Position numbers and translations under genes: made by a program. A DNA stretch of 19,260 bases from NCBI GenBank assembly GCA_047605605.1, contig JASGFG010000076.1, positions 1-19,260 on the forward strand, given 5' to 3'. A model generated the notes under the pieces. That model did no database searches. It was given only the letters and a program-made list of their open reading frames with translations, and was not told where the DNA came from. Shown in pieces: positions 7,695 to 13,217 of this stretch; within the stretch, counting starts at the first letter, position 1, and each line of letters begins with the position of its first letter. The stretch comes from JAATGA01 sp047605605 (GTDB lineage: Bacteria; Pseudomonadota; Alphaproteobacteria; Rhodobacterales; Rhodobacteraceae).

Positions 7695-8012
7695 GCGGTG
7701 GCCCCGCCGCCGGGCCGGGCGGGAAACGGAAACGCATGGCGTTTCTCCCGCCCGCGCGTGCGGGTTTCGCTGGGGACCTGTCAGCCCGCACTCCATGAGG
7801 CCGGCGCCTGCCCCGGCGGGTGCGAAAGCGCCCGCCGATGGCGGGGCGGGCGCTGGCCGGGCCTTTGAGGCCCGGCGGTTTCCGGTGGCACCCGCGTCGC
7901 GTACGAAGGCGATGGCCTTCGCCAGTCCCACCTCTGCCCGAAATCCCCCGCCGGTTCCCGTCGCGCCGTCATTCCCCCTTGACCCCACGCACGTCACGCG
8001 GGAAGAACCGCC
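7695..8012. other. Intergenic region with a series of stem-loops between lysR and alr
   Basis: I see no convincing gene in these 318 bases. They hold four hairpins: 7716-7754 (long interrupted stem, ATG loop), 7827-7854 (perfect 10-bp stem AGCGCCCGCC/GGCGGGCGCT), 7857-7875 (7-bp stem CCGGGCC/GGCCCGG, loop TTTGA) and 7904-7921 (7-bp stem CGAAGGC/GCCTTCG). The first may end the lysR transcript, although it lacks a T tract. The others lie in the probable leader of alr. The promoter of alr is not obvious. Confidence 0.6.
7716..7754 (+). terminator. Candidate stem-loop terminator after lysR (no T tract)
   Basis: Arms starting CGGGCGGGA and ending CTCCCGCCCG pair around a GAAACGC/GCGTTTC inner stem with the loop ATG; a 4-nt bulge interrupts the left arm. 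It begins 22 bp after the lysR stop. The missing T run makes intrinsic termination uncertain; Rho-assisted termination or transcript protection are alternatives. Confidence 0.45.
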
Positions 8013-9062
8013 ATGGCCAGCGGAACCCTTACCATCGACCTCGACGCGCTTGCCGCCAACTGGCGGGCGCTGGATCGTTTGACCCCCTCGGGCGTGCAGA
8101 CCGCCGCGGTGATGAAGGCCGATGCCTATGGCCTTGGCATCACCCGCGCGGCGCGGGCGCTGGCGCAGGCGGGCGCGCGGCGGTTCTTCGTGGCCCTGGC
8201 CGAGGAAGGCGCCGCGCTGCGCCAGACCCTGGGGCCGGGGCCGCAGATCAACGTGCTGTCGGGCCATATGCCCGGCGATACCGAGATGATCGCCGATCTG
8301 GACCTGACGCCGATGCTGAACAGCATCGAACAGGTGACGCGCCATCTGGAGGCCCTGCCGTCGCATCCCTTTGGCGTGCAGCTGGACACCGGCATGAACC
8401 GCCTTGGCATGGAAGAACCGGAGTGGGAGGCGGTGGCCCCCTATATCCTCGAGGTCGGGCCTGAACTGATCATGTCGCACCTCGCCTGTGCGGACGAGCC
8501 GGACCACCCGATGAACGAGGCGCAACTGGCCGCGTTCCACGCCATGACCGACGGCACCGGCGTGCCCCGGTCGCTGTCGGCGACGGGCGGCATCCTGCTG
8601 GGCAGCCGCTATCATTTCGACCTGACGCGGCCGGGCATCGGGCTGTATGGCGGGCGTCCGTTCCAGCAGGCGGCGCCGGTCGTTACCCTGTCGCTGCCGG
8701 TCATCCAGACGCGCGAGATCGCGGCGGGCGAGCCGGTGGGCTATTCCAACACCTGGGTCGCCGAAAGCCCGGCGGTCATCGCCACGGTGGCGGCGGGCTA
8801 TGCCGACGGGCTGCCGCGCACGCTGTCGGGGCGGGCGACGCTGTGGGACGGCGACACGCCCTGCCCGCTGGTCGGGCGCGTGTCGATGGACCTGATCACC
8901 GTCGACATCACCCATCTGGCGGAGGTGCCGCGCACGCTGGACATTCTTGGCCCGCATCAGGGCGTGGACGATCTGGCCGATGTCGGCGGCACCATCGGCT
9001 ACGAGATCCTGACCCAGCTGGGCCGCCGCTATACCCGCCGGTATCTGGAGGGCGCACGGTGA
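8013..9062 (+). CDS. alr: Alanine racemase
   Basis: This 349-residue PLP enzyme interconverts L- and D-alanine for peptidoglycan synthesis. AAVMKADAYGLG holds the PLP lysine, Lys35, in the barrel domain. The second catalytic base is Tyr244 in VGYSNTWVA, equivalent to Tyr265 of Bacillus stearothermophilus Alr, and AGYADGLPR (Tyr263) matches the active-site entrance Tyr284. HFDLTRPGIGLYG and VGRVSMDLITVDIT are further family signatures. The length is slightly short but normal for alphaproteobacteria. The ATG start puts the IDLDALAANW segment at the usual distance; the upstream GGAAG is a weak ribosome-binding site. The stop codon overlaps the GTG start of the permease gene, so the two are translationally coupled. 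No evidence distinguishes a biosynthetic from a catabolic isozyme. Confidence 0.95.
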   Translation: MASGTLTIDLDALAANWRALDRLTPSGVQTAAVMKADAYGLGITRAARALAQAGARRFFVALAEEGAALRQTLGPGPQINVLSGHMPGDTEMIADLDLTPMLNSIEQVTRHLEALPSHPFGVQLDTGMNRLGMEEPEWEAVAPYILEVGPELIMSHLACADEPDHPMNEAQLAAFHAMTDGTGVPRSLSATGGILLGSRYHFDLTRPGIGLYGGRPFQQAAPVVTLSLPVIQTREIAAGEPVGYSNTWVAESPAVIATVAAGYADGLPRTLSGRATLWDGDTPCPLVGRVSMDLITVDITHLAEVPRTLDILGPHQGVDDLADVGGTIGYEILTQLGRRYTRRYLEGAR

Positions 9063-9853
9063 GCGCCGCCGCGCTGGTCACGGCGCCGCTAGCCGCACTG
9101 GGGCGGCCGGTGCTGGCGGGGCTGGCGCTTCTGGGGCGGATGGCGATCTTTGCGGCTTCGGTCGTCAGCCACCTGTTCCGCCCGCCGTTCTACCCGCGCG
9201 AGTTCCTGCAGGCGCTGGTCCAGATCGGCTGGCTGTCGCTGCCGGTCGTGGGGCTGACCGCCGTGTTCACCGGCGGCGCGCTGGCCTTGCAGATCTATGC
9301 CGGCGGGTCGCGATTTGGCGCCGAGGTTGCGGTGCCGTCCATCGTCGCCATCGGCATGGCGCGGGAACTGGGGCCGGTTCTGGGCGGGTTGATGGTCGCG
9401 GCGCGGGTCGCCAGTTCCATCGCCGCGGAAATCGGCACGATGAAGGTGACAGAACAGATCGACGCGCTGGTCACCTTGTCCACCAACCCGCTGAAATATC
9501 TGGCCGTGCCGCGGGTGCTGGCGGCGACCCTGGCCATGCCGGTGCTGGTGGCGGTCGGCGATTCCATCGGCATCGCCGGCGGCTGGATCGTCGGCGTGCA
9601 AAGGCTGGGGTTCAATTCGGCCACCTATCTGAAGAACACCATGGATTTCCTTCAGGCCTGGGATGTCGGCTCGGGTCTGGTCAAGGGCGCGGCCTTCGGC
9701 TTTATCGTGGCGACCATGGGCTGTTTTTACGGCATGAACTCGGGACGCGGGGCGCAGGGCGTGGGGGGGGCCACGAAATCGGCGGTGGTCGCGGCCTCGG
9801 TCCTGATCCTTGCCGCGAACTACCTGCTGACCGAGGTGTTCTTCACCTCATGA
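9059..9853 (+). CDS. MlaE-family ABC transporter permease
   Basis: The protein has 264 residues and about five hydrophobic segments, with the MlaE/YrbE hallmark ARELGPVLGGLMVAARV followed by EIGTMKVTEQIDALVTL (Glu-Gln-Ile-Asp-Ala-Leu at 122-127) and NPLKYLAVPRV. These inner-membrane permeases move phospholipids or other lipids between membranes with an MlaF ATPase and an MCE-domain (MlaD) protein. The start is a GTG at 9059 within the GTGA overlap with alr; no better start exists before the conserved region. Its own stop overlaps the next start by ATGA. An 8-G run (9763-9770) lies inside the gene near the C-terminal end. No MCE-domain gene is in the window, so the substrate-binding partner must be encoded elsewhere or be missing. 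Confidence 0.93.
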   Translation: MSAAALVTAPLAALGRPVLAGLALLGRMAIFAASVVSHLFRPPFYPREFLQALVQIGWLSLPVVGLTAVFTGGALALQIYAGGSRFGAEVAVPSIVAIGMARELGPVLGGLMVAARVASSIAAEIGTMKVTEQIDALVTLSTNPLKYLAVPRVLAATLAMPVLVAVGDSIGIAGGWIVGVQRLGFNSATYLKNTMDFLQAWDVGSGLVKGAAFGFIVATMGCFYGMNSGRGAQGVGGATKSAVVAASVLILAANYLLTEVFFTS

Positions 9854-10596
9854 TCGAACTGTCCGGCGTCAAGAAGTCCTTCGGGGCGAACCATGTGCTG
9901 CGCGGGGTCGACCTGACCATCGCGCGGGGCACCAGCATGGTGATCATCGGCGGGTCGGGCACCGGCAAGTCGGTGCTGCTGAAGTCGATCCTGGGCCTTG
10001 TGACGCCCGATGCGGGCACCATCACGCTGGACGGACAAGACGTGACGAAAGGCGACCGCGATGCCTTTCTGGCGCGGTTCGGGATGCTGTTCCAGGGCGC
10101 GGCGTTGTTCGATTCGCTGCGGGTCTGGGAAAACGTCGCCTTCCGCCTGCTGCGCGGCCGGGGCAAACGCCCGCGGGCCGAGGCGCGCGCCATCGCGGTG
10201 GAAAAGCTGCGCCGCGTCGGGCTGAAGCCCGAGGTGGCCGACCTTTACCCCGCCGAGCTGTCGGGCGGGATGCAGAAACGGGTGGGCCTGGCCCGCGCCA
10301 TCGCGGCAGAACCCGAGATCATCTTTTTCGACGAGCCGACGACCGGCCTCGACCCGATCATGTCGGGCGTCATCAACGACCTGATCCGCGAGATCGTGAC
10401 CGAGATGGGTGCGACCGCGATGACGATCACCCATGACATGAGCTCGGTGCGCGCCATCGCCGACAACGTGGCGATGCTGCATGACGGGCTGATCCGCTGG
10501 ACCGGGCCGATCGGGGAAATGGACGCGGCGCCGGACCCCTATCTGCAACAGTTCATCCATGGCCGTGCCGAAGGGCCGATTGCGGCGGTGCGCTGA
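9850..10596 (+). CDS. MlaF-family ABC transporter ATP-binding protein
   Basis: The 248-residue nucleotide-binding domain is complete: Walker A GGSGTGKS with Lys40, signature LSGGMQKR (137-144), Walker B IIFFDEP (157-163) with catalytic Glu162, and the switch His195 in TITHDM. The MQKRVGLARA wording after LSGG and TTGLDPI are typical of MlaF-type ATPases. It partners the preceding MlaE-like permease, with start and stop codons overlapping by four bases, and so would power lipid traffic at the inner membrane. This is the last gene of the alr-permease-ATPase unit; a new promoter follows at 10601. I am confident in the family and only moderately so in the lipid substrate. Confidence 0.93.
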   Translation: MIELSGVKKSFGANHVLRGVDLTIARGTSMVIIGGSGTGKSVLLKSILGLVTPDAGTITLDGQDVTKGDRDAFLARFGMLFQGAALFDSLRVWENVAFRLLRGRGKRPRAEARAIAVEKLRRVGLKPEVADLYPAELSGGMQKRVGLARAIAAEPEIIFFDEPTTGLDPIMSGVINDLIREIVTEMGATAMTITHDMSSVRAIADNVAMLHDGLIRWTGPIGEMDAAPDPYLQQFIHGRAEGPIAAVR

Positions 10597-10600
10597 CCCC

Positions 10601-10631
10601 TTGACCTTCCCGCCGCTGGAATCCCTATCTT
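10601..10631 (+). promoter_or_regulatory. CueR/HmrR-type copper-responsive promoter-operator
   Basis: TTGACC (10601-10606) and TATCTT (10626-10631) are separated by 19 bp, the over-long spacing used by MerR-family activators. Inside the spacer ACCTTCC (10604-10610), 7 nt and GGAATCC (10618-10624) match the E. coli copA CueR operator ACCTTCC-N7-GGAAGGT in position and spacing, with the right arm partly diverged. The downstream gene encodes a copper chaperone, as expected. The regulator itself is not in the window. Confidence 0.7.
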
Positions 10632-10658
10632 CGGGACAGGCGACAAAGGAGGCCCCCG

Positions 10659-10865
10659 ATGACCACGCTTTCCATTCCCGACATGACCTGCGGCCACTGC
10701 CGCGCCTCGGTCGAATCCGCGCTGACCGCCCTGCCCGGCGCGGGCGAGGTGACGGTGGACCTGCCCAACCGGCAGGCGAGTGTCAGCGGCCCCGTTCCGC
10801 CTCAGGCGATCCTTGCCGCGCTGGACGAGATCGGCTTTCCCGCCGAAGTCGTCAACAGTCTGTAG
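10659..10865 (+). CDS. copZ: CopZ-like copper chaperone (heavy-metal-associated domain)
   Basis: This 68-residue protein is a single HMA domain. MTCGHC with Cys11 and Cys14 is the metal-binding loop near the N-terminus, and LPGAGEVTVDLPNRQASV and ALDEIGFPAEV follow the beta-alpha-beta-beta-alpha-beta ferredoxin-like pattern. It would bind Cu(I) in the cytoplasm and hand it to a P-type ATPase or to a copper sensor. A perfect AAAGGAGG ribosome-binding site precedes the ATG. The promoter at 10601 has CueR-type geometry, so induction by copper is likely. No copper ATPase gene is nearby in this window, so the chaperone gene stands alone. A mercury-binding MerP role is unlikely, since there is no signal peptide. 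Confidence 0.92.
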   Translation: MTTLSIPDMTCGHCRASVESALTALPGAGEVTVDLPNRQASVSGPVPPQAILAALDEIGFPAEVVNSL

Positions 10866-11041
10866 AAGATTTGAGCACATCGCGCGAATTTGTGAGCGGA
10901 ATCATGTTGCAGACCCTCCACACCCCGGCTATGGCGTCGCGCGCCTGACACAGATCTGTCTTGATGCGGCCCTTTGTCGCAAGCAGACTTGTCCACAGGC
11001 AGGGTTACGAGTGCCAGAAACCGGAAAAGAGAGCAGTTCAG

Positions 11042-11173
11042 ATGGCCAGCAGCAATTCCCCTTCGCCCCAGCAGGGCGGCGCACAATCGCCCGCGCCCCA
11101 GCAGGGCCAGTCGGGCGCCCCTTCGCAGCAGCAGGGGTCCAAGCCGATCTTCAAGGACTGGGCCTCGATCTGA
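11042..11173 (+). CDS. Small Pro/Gln/Ser-rich protein, 43 residues, function unknown
   Basis: I do not recognise this gene. The ATG at 11042 follows an AAAGAGAG purine stretch 8 nt upstream and opens a 43-codon frame that ends 25 bp before a good intrinsic terminator. The product starts MASSNSPSP, contains three PxxQQG-like repeats (SPQQGG, APQQGQ, SQQQGS, residues 8-32) and ends with a distinct KPIFKDWASI tail. The repeat part is likely disordered, while the aromatic tail could be a binding motif. It has no signal peptide or membrane segment. An in-frame upstream extension to 10961 exists but lacks a better ribosome-binding site. Coding status rests on the ribosome-binding site, protein-like low-complexity repeat and dedicated terminator. 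Confidence 0.6.
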   Translation: MASSNSPSPQQGGAQSPAPQQGQSGAPSQQQGSKPIFKDWASI

Positions 11174-11197
11174 GGACCCGCCTTTCCGCTTGATCGC

Positions 11198-11234
11198 AAC
11201 GGGGTCTGCCGTCAGGCTGGCCCCGTTTTCGTTT
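11198..11234 (+). terminator. Intrinsic terminator after the 43-residue gene
   Basis: AACGGGG (11198-11204) pairs with CCCCGTT (11221-11227), with inner pairing of GCC and GGC in the loop, and is followed by TTCGTTT. The next gene starts only 11 bp later, so it is probably transcribed from elsewhere or by readthrough. Confidence 0.7.
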
Positions 11235-11245
11235 GCGCGCCCCCG

Positions 11246-11590
11246 ATGCCAGATCCCGTCAGTTCCATCCGCAACCTCGGCCCCGCCTCCGAGGCAAGCT
11301 TTGCCCGCGCCGGGCTGCACAGCGCCGATCAGGTTCGCGCGCTCGGGCCGGACGAAAGCTATCGCCGGCTGATCGCGGCGGGAACACGGCCGCATTTCAT
11401 CGGATATTATGCGCTGGTGATGGGTTTGCAGGGCCGGCTGTGGAACGACTGCACGCCCGAGGAAAAGCGCGCCCTGCGCGTGCGGTTCGATGCGCTGAAG
11501 CAGCGAGGCAATGCCGATGGCACGCCCCCCGCCCTGGCCGCGGCGCTGGACGCGCTTGGCGTGGTTGCCGCAGGCCCGCGCCGGGGCTAG
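11246..11590 (+). CDS. TfoX/Sxy C-terminal domain-like protein
   Basis: The 114-residue product has the pattern of the TfoX C-terminal domain: IRNLGPASEASFARAGLHSADQVRALGPDESYRRLIAAG (about residues 8-46), then YYALVMGLQGRLWNDCTPEEKRALRVRFDAL. The first part resembles a helix-hairpin-helix (NLGP ... AGLHSADQVRALG). In Gammaproteobacteria TfoX/Sxy controls competence genes, but there the N-terminal TfoX domain is also present; here only the C-terminal part is encoded, so a competence role should not be assumed. The ATG at 11246 lies directly after the preceding terminator, and the start is set by the conserved LGP segment. It may be co-transcribed with the next gene, 26 bp downstream. Confidence 0.75.
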   Translation: MPDPVSSIRNLGPASEASFARAGLHSADQVRALGPDESYRRLIAAGTRPHFIGYYALVMGLQGRLWNDCTPEEKRALRVRFDALKQRGNADGTPPALAAALDALGVVAAGPRRG

Positions 11591-11616
11591 CCTTTCCTGA
11601 AAAGGGGGGGGCATCC

Positions 11617-12111
11617 ATGGCCCATGCAAGGTGGTGGGGCGGATCGCCCCATGGCGCGGCCTTCAACATCGACCAGCCGGTGGGCCAAGGCCAGCCCAAC
11701 CGCCCCGGCGACGTGGCGCTGGTGCAGTGGATGGTCCGGCATCTTCATTACCTTTCGCCCGTCGCGACCGGCGGCTGGCGCAGCCTGCGCTTTGACGTGC
11801 CGGGCGCGCAGGCGCCGCAGATCACCGGCCAGTTCGATGCCGATACCGCGCTGTGGATCGCCGCCTATCAGCATTGGCGGTCCGACAATGCCGTGCCCGA
11901 AGACCCCGCGCCGCAGGAGATTGCGATGCTGGCCGGGCGGAGGGTGGAGATCCGGCCGTGGAGCTATCCCGTGCCGCTCGACTTTGCCGTGCAGGTGGTC
12001 GATGCGGGGGTGACGATGGCGCTGATGAACTTCGACCTGCGCCCCACCCCGCGGGCCGAGCTGATCCGCGACCTGCCGCAGGCCCTGGCGCGCGAGATCT
12101 GCTTTCAATGA
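11617..12111 (+). CDS. Conserved-looking hypothetical protein with a peptidoglycan-binding-like segment
   Basis: I do not recognise this 164-residue protein. RPGDVALVQWMVRHLHYL (29-46) followed by ITGQFDADTALWIAAYQHWR (69-88) has the spacing of the helical peptidoglycan-binding (PG_binding_1) repeat, where a DV-x-LQ helix is followed by G-x-F-(G/D)-xx-T-xx-A-xx-xFQ. It has no signal peptide, so a cell-wall role would need another export route or would be wrong. The C-terminal half shows no familiar motif. The ATG at 11617 follows a purine-rich tract ending in eight G residues (11604-11611), which serves as ribosome-binding region. It is convergent with ndk and ends at a shared terminator. Confidence 0.65.
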   Translation: MAHARWWGGSPHGAAFNIDQPVGQGQPNRPGDVALVQWMVRHLHYLSPVATGGWRSLRFDVPGAQAPQITGQFDADTALWIAAYQHWRSDNAVPEDPAPQEIAMLAGRRVEIRPWSYPVPLDFAVQVVDAGVTMALMNFDLRPTPRAELIRDLPQALAREICFQ

Positions 12112-12136
12112 AAACGGCGCCCCGAAGGCGCCGTTT
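12112..12136. terminator. Bidirectional terminator between the 11617 gene and ndk
   Basis: A perfect 10-bp stem AAACGGCGCC/GGCGCCGTTT with the 5-nt loop CCGAA starts directly after the plus-strand stop. The T-ends on both strands (TTT on plus, TTTT on minus) allow it to end both convergent transcripts. Confidence 0.85.
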
Positions 12137-12162
12137 CGCGTGATCTGCAGGTGGCGAAAGGG

Positions 12163-12585
12163 TCAGCCGACCAGTTCGAGGCCCGAGAAGAAGAAGGCGA
12201 TTTCCTGCGCGGCGGTTTCCGGCGCATCTGAGCCGTGGACCGAGTTTTCGCCGACCGACAGGGCAAATTCCTTGCGGATGGTGCCGTCGGCGGCATTGGC
12301 CGGATTGGTCGCGCCCATGACTTCGCGGTTCTTCAGGATGGCGCCTTCGCCTTCCAGAACCTGAACCACCACCGGCTCGGAGGCCATGAACTCGGTCAGT
12401 TCGCCAAAGAAGGGGCGGTCCTTGTGGACCTCATAGAACTTGCCGGCCTGTTCCAGCGACAGCTTGATGCGTTTCTGCGCGACGATGCGCAGGCCCGCTT
12501 CCTCGAACTTGGCGTTGATCTTGCCGGTCAGGTTGCGGCGGGTGGCGTCGGGCTTGATGATCGAGAGGGTGCGTTCGATGGCCAT
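12163..12585 (-). CDS. ndk: Nucleoside diphosphate kinase
   Basis: The product has 140 residues, the usual size. It opens AIERTLSIIKPDAT, the NDK phosphate-binding start with Lys11, and carries the active-site motif ENSVHGSDA with His117, the residue phosphorylated in the ping-pong transfer of gamma-phosphate between nucleoside triphosphates and diphosphates. RPFFGELTEFMASEPVVVQVLEGEGAI and GATNPANAADGTIRKEFA are further family segments. AAGGA about 9 nt upstream supports the ATG at 12585. It is a cytoplasmic housekeeping enzyme, expressed alone on the minus strand and convergent with the unknown gene at 11617, with which it shares a terminator. Identification is secure. Confidence 0.97.
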   Translation of the reverse strand: MAIERTLSIIKPDATRRNLTGKINAKFEEAGLRIVAQKRIKLSLEQAGKFYEVHKDRPFFGELTEFMASEPVVVQVLEGEGAILKNREVMGATNPANAADGTIRKEFALSVGENSVHGSDAPETAAQEIAFFFSGLELVG

Positions 12586-12679
12586 GGTGGCGTTTCCTTG
12601 CGTTTGGGTGGCAGGCCCATGGCCCGCCCGGGTATTTGCGGCGCCCTGCTATCATGCGGCGGCACGGATGGGAAGCCGG

Positions 12680-12731
12680 GCCGGGGGCCAGCCCCCGGAC
12701 CCCCGGGATATTTGGGTCCAGAAAGAGGGGG
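12680..12731. repeat. Dispersed GC-rich intergenic repeat, copy 3 (inverted relative to copies 1 and 2)
   Basis: Reverse-complemented, this copy reads CCCTCTTTCTGGACCCAAAT followed by ATCC and CGGGGGTCCGGGGGC, nearly the same as copy 1 apart from the closing arm (CTGGCCCCCGG). It lies between the ndk start and the stop of the secreted-protein gene at 12739. The GGGGGCtggCCCCCG-type arms form a hairpin. Confidence 0.8.
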
Positions 12732-12738
12732 AGACAGG

Positions 12739-13131
12739 TCAGAAGGCCGTCTGCCGCGCGCGGGAAACGGTGAAGCCGTGGCCTTGGGCGTTCATGCAGG
12801 TCATGCCGGTCCTGGCCGAAGTGCAGGACAGGCTGCCGACGTTGATCGAGCGGCCATAGTCGAGGACACCTGCGCCCGGGTCCATCACCGTGTCCCCGGC
12901 GCAGATTGGCGTGCCGGGGCCGGTCAGCCCCACCTCGAACGCAAAGCCCCAATCCTGTTCGCAATCGGCCGGACGGCGGTAGGAGGGCGAGAAATCGCGC
13001 AGGTCGCAGCGTACGCCGGTCCAGTTGCCGGTGATGAACATGCAGCCGATATTGCCGGTGGGGCTGCGGAAGGTAATGTCCTGCGCGGCGGCCGGGGAGG
13101 CGAGCATCAGGAAAATGGCAAGGGCACGCAT
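12739..13131 (-). CDS. Small secreted cysteine-rich protein, DUF6636-like
   Basis: This 130-residue protein begins MRALAIFLMLASPAAAQ, a clear Sec signal peptide with likely AxA cleavage near residue 16. The mature part FRSPTGNIGCMF ... GVRCDL ... CEQDWG ... CAGDTVMDPG ... LDYGRSINVG ... SCTSARTGMTCMNAQGHGFTVSR has six cysteines, which suggests three disulfides. The order SP(S/T)GNIGC, RCD, C-GDT, LxYG, C-S-xxGxxCxNxxGHGFxxSR fits what I recall of the DUF6636 family, whose function is unknown. AAAGG lies 8 nt before the ATG at 13131, and the longer upstream frame would bury the signal peptide. It is transcribed alone, towards ndk. Confidence 0.82.
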   Translation of the reverse strand: MRALAIFLMLASPAAAQDITFRSPTGNIGCMFITGNWTGVRCDLRDFSPSYRRPADCEQDWGFAFEVGLTGPGTPICAGDTVMDPGAGVLDYGRSINVGSLSCTSARTGMTCMNAQGHGFTVSRARQTAF

Positions 13132-13217
13132 GGGGAAACCTTTCTGCTGAAATATGACCAGCCTGCGCGCGCCGCGCCCGATTGACAAGCCGCCCGGCGC
13201 GGGCCATGCCCCCGCCC

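Noticed and set aside
6792..8957. A 721-codon minus-strand open frame across lysR, the gap and alr
   Set aside because: It is antisense to two genes with unmistakable family motifs and has no motif of its own.
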